Positions 25,754-35,054 of a stretch of DNA of 64,000 nt are shown here, piece after piece; position 1 is the stretch's first letter; every line of letters begins with the position of its first letter. The translations under genes were made by a program, and so were the position numbers. The stretch lies in assembly GCA_002418835.1 (NCBI GenBank), contig DIEX01000034.1:96182-160181 (forward strand). The letters are read 5' to 3'. Origin of the DNA: Spirochaetia bacterium UBA5763 (lineage in GTDB: Bacteria; Spirochaetota; UBA4802; UBA5550). The notes under the pieces are model-generated. The model saw only the letters and a program-made list of their open reading frames with translations, ran no database searches and was not told the origin of the DNA.

Positions 25754-26107
25754 ATGGAATTCAGTTATAAAGATGAAGAAACTGCAATTATAATATATGT
25801 ACACGGTATGCTGGATCTTCAGCGTTCCGCTAAAATTGACAGCGGGCTGGAACAACTGGTCTCTTCAGGGCAGGGGAGGGACTTTATTCTTAATCTTAAA
25901 GATTTAGAATACAGCAACAGCGCGGGCCATGGTATTTTTATTAATATGCTGGGTATTCTGAGCAAGTCCGGGAGAAAACTTGTATTCTGTAACCTGAATG
26001 AACAGGTGAGAAGGGTTTTTGAGATTGTTCAGCTGGATGAGCTGTTTGCTATATTCGATTCAGAAGAGGAGGCATTGAATTATCTGAAAAAGTTAAAAGA
26101 TATATGA
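25754..26107 (+). CDS. STAS-domain anti-sigma factor antagonist
   Basis: A 117-residue single STAS domain of the SpoIIAA/RsbV type: FILNLKDLEYSNSAGHGIFINML holds the phosphorylatable Ser (near residue 57) in the usual position after the third strand, and GRKLVFCNLNEQVRRVFEI follows the family pattern. Such proteins bind an anti-sigma kinase or another target when unphosphorylated. No kinase is adjacent, so the partners may be the HATPase at 22016 and either PP2C phosphatase. Ribosome site GGTGCGGAG. Confidence 0.88.
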   Translation: MEFSYKDEETAIIIYVHGMLDLQRSAKIDSGLEQLVSSGQGRDFILNLKDLEYSNSAGHGIFINMLGILSKSGRKLVFCNLNEQVRRVFEIVQLDELFAIFDSEEEALNYLKKLKDI

Positions 26108-26156
26108 ATCCTTTCTGTAAAAATATAAAACTGCTGAATACTTTCCCAGGTCAGTT

Positions 26157-26852
26157 TTAAACAATATCCTCTTTCGTGAAATCCCGTTCAGTTTTGCTGC
26201 TCTCAGATAATCTGATCCAGTTTTCAACTATATCCTTGCCATAGATTTTTTTCCATTCATTTACAATCATATCAACAGGGACATCGTGGTAAACTCCGTG
26301 AAAGGCTGTGTACTCCATGAACTTCTTCTGGTCGCCATTAAATTCATGGAATATAGAATCATTTATGCCGTCAAATTCAAGGGGGGGAACTTTGTGCAGC
26401 AGGCATATCCCCGCGTTAAATGCCGGTGTTGCCTTAACCCATCTACCCTCAATCCACAGCTCGCTAAACCCGTGATATGCGATAAGGTCAGTGCCTAAAT
26501 AATCAAGGAACTGCCGGGTCGCAAGGTGGTTCCTCACTGAAGCAAATCCTATTCTTGCAGGTATTCCCGAAGCACGGGCAACAGCGCACAGGAGCGCGGC
26601 TTTTGGTATGCAGAATCCGGTTCTTTTTTCTATTACATTGCTTGCAAGGTAATGCTCCGGTTTATAAAACGGGAGGTAGGGATTATATTTAATATCATCA
26701 CGCACGCGGAGGTAGAGCTTAACTGCATTTTCTCTTGAGGATAAATTCGCATCTCCCAGTATTTCAGAGGCGTAACCGGTTACTACAGGGTGTTCACTGT
26801 TTATTATCCCGCCCGGTTTAAGGCAGTCTTCTATACTTTCCGCGTTAAGCAT
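26157..26852 (-). CDS. transglutaminase-like cysteine hydrolase
   Basis: A 231-residue cytoplasmic protein of the transglutaminase-like superfamily. The catalytic Cys is in TGFCIPKAALLCAVARASGIPAR (about residue 82) and the His in AYHGFSELWI (about 126). The third residue, normally Asp in a VDPTYN-like motif, appears to be Thr in KATPAFN, so the triad is altered; related sequences with ATPAF are familiar to me, so this may be a subfamily feature. Proteins of this fold act as proteases, amidases or crosslinking enzymes; the substrate is unknown. Monocistronic. Confidence 0.82.
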   Translation of the reverse strand: MLNAESIEDCLKPGGIINSEHPVVTGYASEILGDANLSSRENAVKLYLRVRDDIKYNPYLPFYKPEHYLASNVIEKRTGFCIPKAALLCAVARASGIPARIGFASVRNHLATRQFLDYLGTDLIAYHGFSELWIEGRWVKATPAFNAGICLLHKVPPLEFDGINDSIFHEFNGDQKKFMEYTAFHGVYHDVPVDMIVNEWKKIYGKDIVENWIRLSESSKTERDFTKEDIV

Positions 26853-27012
26853 GCTATACCTCGTTTATAAGGAATTAATATATGGTTAAAAGGTGATGTC
26901 AAGGAGATTAAAGCAATAATATCTGTGTGGTAATAAGAGGAAAAATTGATTATGCCCACGGATAATGTTTAAAAAATACTAAAGAAACTTTAATACAGTA
27001 TAAAAAATAAAA

Positions 27013-27040
27013 TTGACACCATTGAAAAGATAGGTATTAT
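27013..27040 (+). promoter_or_regulatory. sigma-70 promoter of the cyclase operon
   Basis: TTGACA (27013-27018), 16-bp spacer, TATTAT (27035-27040). The start codon follows 80 bp downstream. Confidence 0.6.
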
Positions 27041-27119
27041 TCAACAATATGTAAATTTAAGGCTCAATTCTGAAGATGCTGTTTAATCCTGATTGAGCTC
27101 CATTTAACTGGCGGATTAT

Positions 27120-28847
27120 ATGAAATTCATTAAATGGATCAGACTTGCGCCGGATATAATTATTGGCCGTAAAATCGGGAAGCTGAGAATATTTCCTATT
27201 ACCACTAAAATCGTGCTCATTTACATTCTTTTTATACTCCTTTCTAATTTCTCATCACACTACATAAGCCTTATGCTGTACAGGGGCGAGATGGTTAAAC
27301 TCACACGGCAGCTCCTGGCGCGTGACCTGAAGGATATATACAATTACGCCAATACCCAGCACGAAATTTTCAGCGTGAGGAACAACCTTGAGGAATCACG
27401 CAGGCTCATAAGTGAAAGGGCTGTCCTTGACTTTAAACACAGGATGTCGCTTCTCCTCGGTGTGGAGAGGAGCGGGGATATAAATATAATGTCATCATTA
27501 ACCGGGATAACCGGCAGGTTCACTGACAGCGGCACACTGGCAACAATTACTGAAAACCTCGATAAGGGGGAGACCGAAGGTTTTATAAGTTTCTTCCTAC
27601 AGGGGAAAAAATATTTCGGCGTGTATAAATTCAATAAAAACTGGAACCTCTTTTTTATCCGGGCCGAGGAGTTCACTGAATTCAATGAAGATTCAAACCG
27701 GATATTTAAGAAGATATCCATTGTTATTGTTGCCATAACCCTGGCATGCGCTGTGGCAGGTATATTCATAATAGATTACCTGCTCCGTTTCATCCGCCAT
27801 ATAACAAACAGCATAATGCGTATGATCCGTAAAAACAGCATTGAGCTTATAGACATGAAGGGGAGCCAGGCGGATGACGTGACGTTCATGGGTATGGCGT
27901 TCAACGCCCTATCCGACACAATCAATACCATGATTTCCATATTCCAGAAGTTCACTAACCGTGACATAGTGCTTAAAGCATACGCCGAGAAGAAAGTAAA
28001 ACTCGAAGGGTCAAAGCGTGAACTGACGTGCCTCTTCTCGGATATAAAGAGCTTCACAAATATGACAGAGGTGCTCGGCACGGACATAATTAATCTCCTT
28101 AACCTTCATTACACCCGTGTAATAAAAATAATCCTTCAGCATGACGGTATTATAGGCTCAATCATCGGTGATGCGCTCCTGGTTGTTTACGGAGTAATAG
28201 GTGATGAACCGGAAAAGAGAAAATCATATAATGCGGTTCTGACAGGGTACAGGATTCACGAGGTAACAGCTGAAATACGCAGTGAGATGATGGCAATAAA
28301 GGAGAAAATTCTCTCTGAAAGGGGGAGTTTCACCCCGCAGGAGGAGCGCGTATTCAAAGCAGTGCTCATTGAAGTTGGTGTCGGTATTGACGGAGGGGAT
28401 GTGTTCTACGGGAATATAGGATCCTACGAGCGCATGACAAACACAGTTATAGGAGACACTGTGAACTCCTCGTCCCGTATGGAGGGGCTCAACCGTATAT
28501 ATAAAGCTCCGATTATCTGCTCGGAATATATAAGGGATGATATTACAATGAGTGTACCGGGCCACGGACTTGAGTTCCTTGAGCTGGACATGGTTAAGGT
28601 AAAAGGTAAGGAGGAGGGGAAGAGGGTCTTCTGGCCGGTTTTAACAAGTGAGATAAATCCTCAGATGAGAAAGGATATGAAGATATACTCCGCAGCCCTG
28701 AAGCTTTACTATAAAGGGGACTGGAAAGAGGCGCATAAATTATTCAGCAGCTGCTCACTCCCCCCTGCAGAGGTTTTTGTCCACAGGACAAAAGAGAAAA
28801 AATCCCCGAAGAACTGGAATGGAATATGGACAATGGATTCAAAATAA
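27120..28847 (+). CDS. membrane class III adenylate/guanylate cyclase
   Basis: A 575-residue protein: membrane helix (about 28-50), extracytoplasmic sensor region (about 55-195), second helix (about 200-222), HAMP-like segment, and a class III cyclase domain (about 297-505). Both metal-binding Asp are present, in CLFSDIKSFTNMTE and IIGDALLVVYG, as is the transition-state Asn/Arg helix in IGDTVNSSSRMEGL. An insertion of about 40 residues (KRKSYNAV... to ...FTPQEERVFKA) extends the middle. It converts ATP (or GTP) to the cyclic nucleotide. It is the first of four closely spaced genes whose products reach the envelope. A good sigma-70 promoter lies upstream. Confidence 0.93.
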   Translation: MKFIKWIRLAPDIIIGRKIGKLRIFPITTKIVLIYILFILLSNFSSHYISLMLYRGEMVKLTRQLLARDLKDIYNYANTQHEIFSVRNNLEESRRLISERAVLDFKHRMSLLLGVERSGDINIMSSLTGITGRFTDSGTLATITENLDKGETEGFISFFLQGKKYFGVYKFNKNWNLFFIRAEEFTEFNEDSNRIFKKISIVIVAITLACAVAGIFIIDYLLRFIRHITNSIMRMIRKNSIELIDMKGSQADDVTFMGMAFNALSDTINTMISIFQKFTNRDIVLKAYAEKKVKLEGSKRELTCLFSDIKSFTNMTEVLGTDIINLLNLHYTRVIKIILQHDGIIGSIIGDALLVVYGVIGDEPEKRKSYNAVLTGYRIHEVTAEIRSEMMAIKEKILSERGSFTPQEERVFKAVLIEVGVGIDGGDVFYGNIGSYERMTNTVIGDTVNSSSRMEGLNRIYKAPIICSEYIRDDITMSVPGHGLEFLELDMVKVKGKEEGKRVFWPVLTSEINPQMRKDMKIYSAALKLYYKGDWKEAHKLFSSCSLPPAEVFVHRTKEKKSPKNWNGIWTMDSK

Positions 28848-28888
28848 CCGCGCACCGGTATATGGTTGAAGCGGTATGGATATAAACT

Positions 28889-29962
28889 ATGAAAAAAAGT
28901 AAAGTTCAGCTTTTACCGGCTGAGAGAGTTCCGGATGAATCACGCGAAGTAACAAAACTCTTCCTCCGTGAAGGCATGGGCCTGGAAGATGAGACAACCA
29001 GTGTATATAACCTTTACAGGGAGTTCTCGGCCAGTAAAAAAAACAGGAGCTACCCGGTTTATATCGTAGTGATATTATTCGCGATTATACTTCTCTCAGC
29101 TACAGTTCTCCTTACACGTGGTATCCAGAGGGATATAGACAGAATATCAGTGGGGATATCCGACTTCAGGGATCTGAATCTCGCAGAACTGCTGAACGCT
29201 TTCAGAAAAGCTGAAATGGAACTGAAAGATGTTGATGATAAAATCTCCGTGACCAGACAGGCTATGGAACTGGAAGTGGAGCGCATAAAGAGGGCTACCG
29301 CACTTGAGATAAAAAAAGTTGAGGAGTCGGGACTGGGCCAGGCTGAAAAACAGCGCCTCATTAAGAAGATTCAGGCTGATAATGATACGAAGATGAAAGT
29401 TAGTTCAGGCACTTATGAAGACCGCATAAAGAGTTACCAGCTTGAAGCTGATAACACCCGCAGCAGGATGGAGAGTTTAAAGAAACAAGTTGCCGTTGAA
29501 AAAACTGATTATGTAAAGGCCATGGAAAATAAAGTGAAGTACCAGGAGGAGAGCAGCAGTAAACAGCTTGAAGACCAGAGAAGGGAATACCAGCAGGCCC
29601 TTGCATCATATCAGAAAGAACTCGATGCCTCCAGGGATGAGACCGTAAAGGAGAGTGAAAAAACACGCAGCACGGCACAGCTCCTCAACCTGTATAAACA
29701 GGCGCTTAGATACTACGCGAAGACCAGGGGTGAACACGGATATGTAATAGATCCCGGCTCAAAGGGGAATATGCTCCTTGATATAAATCCCTATATAGCA
29801 ATCACCCCCGGAGATAAAGCATACATACTTACAATGGATAACAGTGTACTTGCGCTTGTTGAACTTCGTCCGGAAGGGATCAGGATGAAGGCGAAGATAC
29901 TGAAAAAGATGCTCAATGATGAAATACACCCTTTTGATAAAATTCTGGTAATAAAAAATTAA
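28889..29962 (+). CDS. single-pass membrane coiled-coil protein, unknown
   Basis: A 357-residue protein with a cytoplasmic N-terminus (about 55 residues), one membrane helix (about 56-78, VYIVVILFAIILLSATVLL), a long Lys/Glu/Gln-rich coiled coil (about 105-265) and a compact C-terminal domain (about 265-357) with DINPYIAITPGDKAYIL. No catalytic motif. I do not recognise the family. It is 41 nt after the cyclase and 9 nt before the outer-membrane protein, so it may bridge inner and outer membranes (inference). Confidence 0.75.
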   Translation: MKKSKVQLLPAERVPDESREVTKLFLREGMGLEDETTSVYNLYREFSASKKNRSYPVYIVVILFAIILLSATVLLTRGIQRDIDRISVGISDFRDLNLAELLNAFRKAEMELKDVDDKISVTRQAMELEVERIKRATALEIKKVEESGLGQAEKQRLIKKIQADNDTKMKVSSGTYEDRIKSYQLEADNTRSRMESLKKQVAVEKTDYVKAMENKVKYQEESSSKQLEDQRREYQQALASYQKELDASRDETVKESEKTRSTAQLLNLYKQALRYYAKTRGEHGYVIDPGSKGNMLLDINPYIAITPGDKAYILTMDNSVLALVELRPEGIRMKAKILKKMLNDEIHPFDKILVIKN

Positions 29963-29971
29963 GGCACAGAT

Positions 29972-31153
29972 ATGAAAGTTTACCCTGTTATTTTACTAAT
30001 CCTCTTAATACCGTTAATCATTAAAGGCGCAGAGTGGGAGAGCTTCAACCTTAAAGTTGCCGGAACAGGTCCATCCACCGAAAAGGGTTCTACGAGATAC
30101 AGCATTACTGATGCTTCCAGTAATGTTTTTGATGTGAATTATTCAACTCACCCGGTTGAAAAGGAACAGAAGCGGGTTATAGAGCTGAAGGATATTTTTT
30201 ACAGCTGGGAGAATATCTCTGTTAAATACCCGGAATTCTACTTTTCCGGGGAAGGGATTTATACCACTGTGAATACTGAGAGAATTTCATATAAAGATGA
30301 AAACCTGCTCCCTTACCTCCCTGCGGGGCTTGCATTCCAGGACAATAATCAGGGGCTGCATTACAGGTTCAGGATTGTTGTTGAAAACAGATCATGGATG
30401 CTTGACGGTACATATACAGACGAGGAAGCCCTACTCCAGGAGATATACAATTTTATCCGGAAAAAGAAGAAGGATGAGAATAAAGAGATGGAGGAGGATA
30501 AGGATGAAGCCTCCATTACCGTTAAATCAGAAGGAAAAGAAACCAGGTCTGAAACTGCTGTGACAGAAGATAAACCTGAAAAGGAAAAGACAAGGCATCG
30601 CCTTTCGGTATTTGCCGCAGGGAATTACCTGCTACCCGACGGTAAACTTGAAAAAATATTTTCACATGGGTACGGCGGCATGGCCGGTGTAACCCTGCAT
30701 AACACGGGAATTTCTCTTAATGATAAAACCCTGTTCCACCTGGACTTCACCTTTTCAGCAGGGTACTGGCAGTACATCGAAAAAGATGGCATCGATTCCG
30801 AAACAAGCTGTAGTATTGAATCTGCTTATATTGTCCCGCTTGCCCTCACGGCACGGCACCCTTTTTATTTCTTCAATGATTTCTATATCGCCCCTGTTGC
30901 AGGTGTGGGGCTGAATTATAACAGCATTGATTATTGCGAGCCCACTGTTTTATCAGATTACCGGAAAATAAAGATACGGGCATGGGCGCCTTCACTCACA
31001 GGTGGGGTACAGCTCGGATATTCTTTTGTAAAAGAAAAAATATCATTAATTGGCGGAGTTGAATATACCGCAATATTTGAAAGAAGAATGACAGCAAACT
31101 CCTGGGTATTTAATGCCGGGGTGGAATATTCACTTATGTTTTTCAGCGAATAA
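29972..31153 (+). CDS. exported protein with C-terminal outer-membrane barrel-like domain
   Basis: A 393-residue protein with a signal peptide (cleavage near IKG-AE), an N-terminal soluble domain (about 20-160), a highly charged Lys/Glu linker (about 160-210) and a C-terminal region (about 212-393) of alternating strands typical of an outer-membrane barrel. The barrel part resembles that of the 2484-3908 protein (GGVEYTAIFE against GGAEYSIIFE, and a similar strand order before it). The next gene encodes an InlB-repeat lipoprotein, as at the other locus. The function is unknown. Confidence 0.78.
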   Translation: MKVYPVILLILLIPLIIKGAEWESFNLKVAGTGPSTEKGSTRYSITDASSNVFDVNYSTHPVEKEQKRVIELKDIFYSWENISVKYPEFYFSGEGIYTTVNTERISYKDENLLPYLPAGLAFQDNNQGLHYRFRIVVENRSWMLDGTYTDEEALLQEIYNFIRKKKKDENKEMEEDKDEASITVKSEGKETRSETAVTEDKPEKEKTRHRLSVFAAGNYLLPDGKLEKIFSHGYGGMAGVTLHNTGISLNDKTLFHLDFTFSAGYWQYIEKDGIDSETSCSIESAYIVPLALTARHPFYFFNDFYIAPVAGVGLNYNSIDYCEPTVLSDYRKIKIRAWAPSLTGGVQLGYSFVKEKISLIGGVEYTAIFERRMTANSWVFNAGVEYSLMFFSE

Positions 31154-31184
31154 AAGAGGACTGAATATCGTGAGTTGATGAATC

Positions 31185-32615
31185 ATGAAGCAGATTAAGA
31201 AAAATATTTCCCTGGTATTATTAATTGCATTATCTGCTGCAATACTCTGCTGCGACGGAGTTGTCTATGATGAACTCTTTGATCATACATGCACACTAAC
31301 CTACGATGATAACAGCAGCACAGGGGGAGTAATCCCGTCAGACCCTGTAACATACAGGGAGGGGCAGGTTATAACAGTACTGGATAACACAGAAACACTT
31401 GTAAGAACGGGATATACTTTCGGCGGATGGAATACTGAACCTGATGGGAGCGGAACAACATATCTCCCCGGAACTTCGTTATTAACCACAAATTATTCTG
31501 TAATACTCTACGCCTTGTGGATAGGGAACAATTACACAATCACATTTGATCCTGATGGAGGGGCAGGGACAATGACCCCGCAGGTAATCCCATGCGGCAC
31601 AACACTGCCGCTCAGTACAAATACATTTACACGCGCCGGATACAGTTTTGCAGGATGGTCAACCACTTCTGGTGGAGCCGTTGTCTACGCTGATAATGTT
31701 CCATATACTATGGGGCCTTCAGATATTACTCTTTATGCACAATGGTATCCGGGCCCGGCCCTTACGGCAGCATCATATACTCTCTGGAAATGTGATTCAG
31801 CAACTATAACAAACCTTCAGGGCACAGGCTTCAGGACCGGAGCAACAGTGATTTTACAGAGATCGGGATTTTCTGATATCGCTGCCTCTGTTGTTAATGT
31901 CGTGAGCGGGACACAGATTACATGTCAGTTTGATCTTTCAGCTATCACAGATGCAGAAGCAGGGCAGTGGAATATTGTTGTTGAAAATGATGACGGACTT
32001 AATGATACTCTCGGCAATGCTTTAACAATGAACCGTCGGCTTACAGAGGACTGGGAGAGCGGCACAGACGGATGGATTGACAGCGCGGCACCTGGAGATA
32101 CATACAACCTTGTAGCTACACCTGTTCATGGCGGGTCCTCTTGTATGAGTATAATAGCGGTTAATGACTGGAACTTTTTTGACGGTTTCCATTTTATTTT
32201 TGAAGGTGGATTCCAGCCGGAATATATCGGTTTCTGGATCAGAAAAGAGACTGAAGCTAATGATCCATCAATCAACTTTGGAGACGATAATACAAATCTT
32301 ACAAATGGGGGGATATGGTATAAATGGGACGATGTCTATGGTAACCGCACCGGCACACCTAATGTAATGTTTGTACAGGACGGCAGCAGTATTAACCACC
32401 TGTCAGGACAATATTTAGGAGACATCTATAACCATGTTGAGTTAATGAATATAAATTTTGTCACGCAGACTTATGATTTTTATATTAATGGTTCTGTCAT
32501 AGCCACAAATGTAACTTTTCATACCGCAACTACATCTTTTACCCGTCTGTATATAAGCCTTGCCTGGTATGGCGATCCTTCATATACATATATAGATGAT
32601 ATTGATATGCACTAA
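31185..32615 (+). CDS. InlB-repeat lipoprotein with C-terminal lectin-like region
   Basis: A 476-residue lipoprotein. The signal peptide ends AAILCC (lipidated Cys near 23). Two InlB B-type repeats follow (about 35-105 and 110-185, with GYTFGGWNTEPDGSGTTY and GYSFAGWSTTSGG), then an IPT/TIG-like domain (about 190-285, LQGTGFRTGATVIL) and a C-terminal domain (about 290-476) whose YDFYING and YIDDIDMH strands resemble a concanavalin/LamG-type jelly roll that may bind sugars. It lies 31 nt after the outer-membrane protein gene. It shares the InlB module with the lipoprotein at 48-2459 but has no Big_2 repeats. The ribosome site is weak. Confidence 0.82.
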   Translation: MKQIKKNISLVLLIALSAAILCCDGVVYDELFDHTCTLTYDDNSSTGGVIPSDPVTYREGQVITVLDNTETLVRTGYTFGGWNTEPDGSGTTYLPGTSLLTTNYSVILYALWIGNNYTITFDPDGGAGTMTPQVIPCGTTLPLSTNTFTRAGYSFAGWSTTSGGAVVYADNVPYTMGPSDITLYAQWYPGPALTAASYTLWKCDSATITNLQGTGFRTGATVILQRSGFSDIAASVVNVVSGTQITCQFDLSAITDAEAGQWNIVVENDDGLNDTLGNALTMNRRLTEDWESGTDGWIDSAAPGDTYNLVATPVHGGSSCMSIIAVNDWNFFDGFHFIFEGGFQPEYIGFWIRKETEANDPSINFGDDNTNLTNGGIWYKWDDVYGNRTGTPNVMFVQDGSSINHLSGQYLGDIYNHVELMNINFVTQTYDFYINGSVIATNVTFHTATTSFTRLYISLAWYGDPSYTYIDDIDMH

Positions 32616-32730
32616 TATCAGGAAGGTTGCATAAGATGAAATTAATCATAAAATAATTCTTTCCAATGTAACCAGTTACTGTTATATTTGGTTATATTAT
32701 AAAAAAGATTCAAAAAAAAGGAGCACTAAA

Positions 32731-32940
32731 ATGTCAGCACAATTACTTGGTGAAGTCCTCATTGAGAAAGGTGTAATCACAAAGCAGATACTGGATAAAG
32801 CCCTTGAAGCGCAGCAGCATGAGGGGGGATTGTTAGGTATGATTCTTCTCTCCGGGGGGTATATTTCCGAAATGAACCTCATTGAAGCCCTTGCAGCACA
32901 ACTCAGAAATTCCGCCGAATCATCACACTCTATACATTAG
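32731..32940 (+). CDS. stand-alone MshEN / GspE N-terminal-like protein
   Basis: A 69-residue protein made of two 24-residue motifs (5-28 and 34-57) separated by exactly 5 residues, each reading LLGxxLxxxGxIxxxxLxxALxxQ. This matches the tandem c-di-GMP motifs of MshEN domains at the N-terminus of PilB/GspE ATPases, but here no ATPase follows. Both motifs have Leu (L5, L34) where the consensus has the guanine-contacting Arg, so c-di-GMP binding is doubtful or altered. Excellent ribosome site (AAAGGAG) and terminator, so an independent small gene. Confidence 0.78.
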   Translation: MSAQLLGEVLIEKGVITKQILDKALEAQQHEGGLLGMILLSGGYISEMNLIEALAAQLRNSAESSHSIH

Positions 32941-32947
32941 CCGATAA

Positions 32948-32976
32948 TGTCAGCGGAACAGCCGGCACTTTTTTTC
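32948..32976 (+). terminator. intrinsic terminator after the MshEN-like gene
   Basis: TGTCAGC (32948-32954) pairs with GCCGGCA (32961-32967) with one G-U and one mismatch, followed by a run of seven T. Confidence 0.65.
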
Positions 32977-33031
32977 TAATGATTGTTCAGAAAAAAAATC
33001 CGGATTTATCGCTGCCGTTATCTTTTATTTT

Positions 33032-34300
33032 TCAGAAAAATATAAATGTAACCAGAATATAAACAGGGATAAGTACAGGTATGGAATACTTGAACATATA
33101 CCCGAAGAAACTGGGCATTGCAACACCGTTCTCCTCCGCTATAGCTTTTGTCATGAAGTTCGGCGCATTACCTATATAGGTATTAGCACCCATTAGTACT
33201 GCACCGGCGCTTATGGCAAGCAGTGTACCCGCGTGAACACCCATGAGGTCTGCCGGATTCCCCCCTGCTGTGTTAAAGAATACAACATATGTGGGCGCGT
33301 TGTCAAGAAAGCTGGAGAGTATCCCCGTTGCCCAGAAAAAATTCGCGTTGATAAAATTTCCGCTGCTGTCTGCAACGCTTTTAATAACCATTCCCATGGG
33401 GCCCTCTGTCCCTGCTTTAAGCATCTCTATTGGGATAACCATTGTCATGAAGATTGTGGCAAAGAGTTTAGCAACTTCATTAATAGGCTCCCAGCTGAAC
33501 CCGTTCCCCCTCCTTATTGATTTTTCAGTAATCATCAGAGACACCAGTGTTATTAACAACAGAAGAGTTACCTGTAGAACTGAAGCAAGAGGTACTTCCA
33601 CATGGTGAAGAGTGAATGCTGTCCCCATGTCCATGCTTGATACAAGCACTGCACCTATGACGCATGGAATTAAAAGGATGTTCGGTATACCGGCGATGCT
33701 CAGTTTCCCGCCACCGGAAGTTTTTTCCGGCCTGTTCTTCTCTCTCCTGTAATAGTATGTATCCATGAAAAAGAATATTACAAGAAGCACAGCAGTTACA
33801 AATGCCACAGGCCCCAGCATATATTTTACTGTCCAGAAGAAGTCTATCCCTTTAAGAAAACCGAGGAAGAGCGGAGGGTCGCCGATTGGTGTGAGTCCTC
33901 CGCCCACATTTGCCACGATAAAAATAACAAAGACGACGATGTGCACCCTGTTCTTTCTCCACTCATTGGCCCTGAGTATCGGCCTTATAAGCACCATGGC
34001 TGCCCCTGTTGTGCCCATTAAGCTGGCAAGTGATCCCCCGATCAGTAACATCAGTGTGTTGACCTTAGGCGTTCCCGCAAGGTCACCCTTGATCTGTATA
34101 CCCCCTGCCACTGTGAAGAGGGCAAGCAGCAGTGTGATGAAAGGTATAAACTCCAGCAGATAAACTTCAAAAAAATAGAAAGCGCTTGTGCTTACTGTCT
34201 CACTCCCCTGGTGAGTGATGTCACTCTTTGCGTAAGTCATCTGTGATGACATGAGAAGAATCGCTGCGAGCAGATTAATAATCATAAAAAGTTTTTTCAT
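33032..34300 (-). CDS. NhaD-type Na+/H+ antiporter (ion transporter superfamily)
   Basis: A 422-residue inner-membrane protein with a leader-like first helix and about eleven further helices. Signature blocks of the NhaD/ArsB ion-transporter superfamily are visible: LMGTTGAAMVLIRP (about 93-106), NVGGGLTPIGDPPLFLGF (about 131-148), SSFLDNAPTYVVFF (about 328-341) and GANTYIGNAPNFM (about 372-384). It probably exchanges Na+ or Li+ for H+ and helps with salt and pH balance; a different anion or organic-acid substrate cannot be excluded. Single gene. Confidence 0.85.
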   Translation of the reverse strand: MKKLFMIINLLAAILLMSSQMTYAKSDITHQGSETVSTSAFYFFEVYLLEFIPFITLLLALFTVAGGIQIKGDLAGTPKVNTLMLLIGGSLASLMGTTGAAMVLIRPILRANEWRKNRVHIVVFVIFIVANVGGGLTPIGDPPLFLGFLKGIDFFWTVKYMLGPVAFVTAVLLVIFFFMDTYYYRREKNRPEKTSGGGKLSIAGIPNILLIPCVIGAVLVSSMDMGTAFTLHHVEVPLASVLQVTLLLLITLVSLMITEKSIRRGNGFSWEPINEVAKLFATIFMTMVIPIEMLKAGTEGPMGMVIKSVADSSGNFINANFFWATGILSSFLDNAPTYVVFFNTAGGNPADLMGVHAGTLLAISAGAVLMGANTYIGNAPNFMTKAIAEENGVAMPSFFGYMFKYSIPVLIPVYILVTFIFF

Positions 34301-34555
34301 ATAAGAGACTGCCTCGTATAGATTTTATGTATCAGTGATTCACGTTATCAATATTAAAAGCCTGAGCAGGTTAATAAGTATAACCGGGCCGGAAGTTTGT
34401 TTCATATAAACAATTATTTTCTGTTAAATCAAGTATTTTAACATCACCGGAATTTTAAGTTGCTTTTTCGGGTGTAATTAAATGATGGTTTTAAAATAGA
34501 TCAGATTTTATTGTATAAAATCTACTTATATATACAGAACTTAAAAGAGGAAGCA

Positions 34556-34891
34556 GTGAAAGAAAGAAGAATAGGGCCTGATAAGATTGTTAATGCTATA
34601 AGCACAATTTCAGTTTTTATATGGATTATTTTTGCGGTGGTGTTTATCCTGTTCGCGATTGCGAACCCTACACATTCAGGCATGGCAGCAAGCAGGCCGG
34701 CGCTGACATGGAACACGGTCTGGGTTCATAGAATAATGTACGGGTTCCTTATATTCCAGGTTCTCCTCGGCGGTATAGGTATTTTTTTAAACCTGACCAG
34801 GCTGAAAAGAAAGACAGACAGAATGAGGCTTACACTTGTTATATCAGTTGTACTGGGTATACTCTGGCTTGTGATTATCAGTTTCAAATAA
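34556..34891 (+). CDS. small three-helix membrane protein, unknown
   Basis: About 111 residues. I choose the GTG at 34556 because AGAGGAAG lies 6 nt before it; an upstream TTG in frame at 34511 has no ribosome site. Three membrane helices are evident (about 18-38, 58-78, 90-110 of the shorter form), with a short loop carrying THSGMAASRPALTW. No family recognised. Confidence 0.65.
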   Translation: MKERRIGPDKIVNAISTISVFIWIIFAVVFILFAIANPTHSGMAASRPALTWNTVWVHRIMYGFLIFQVLLGGIGIFLNLTRLKRKTDRMRLTLVISVVLGILWLVIISFK

Positions 34892-35054
34892 AGACCTGAA
34901 CCAAATCCCGCTCAGGGGCTCCATTCAAGGAGCCTCATGCATAAATTCTGCATAAAAAATATTTAATATTATTAGAATTTTCAGACAGAGCTGACACTCT
35001 TCCCTGCCGGTATTCGTTTCATTTAGTGAAGATAATATAAAGAGAGGTGACTTT

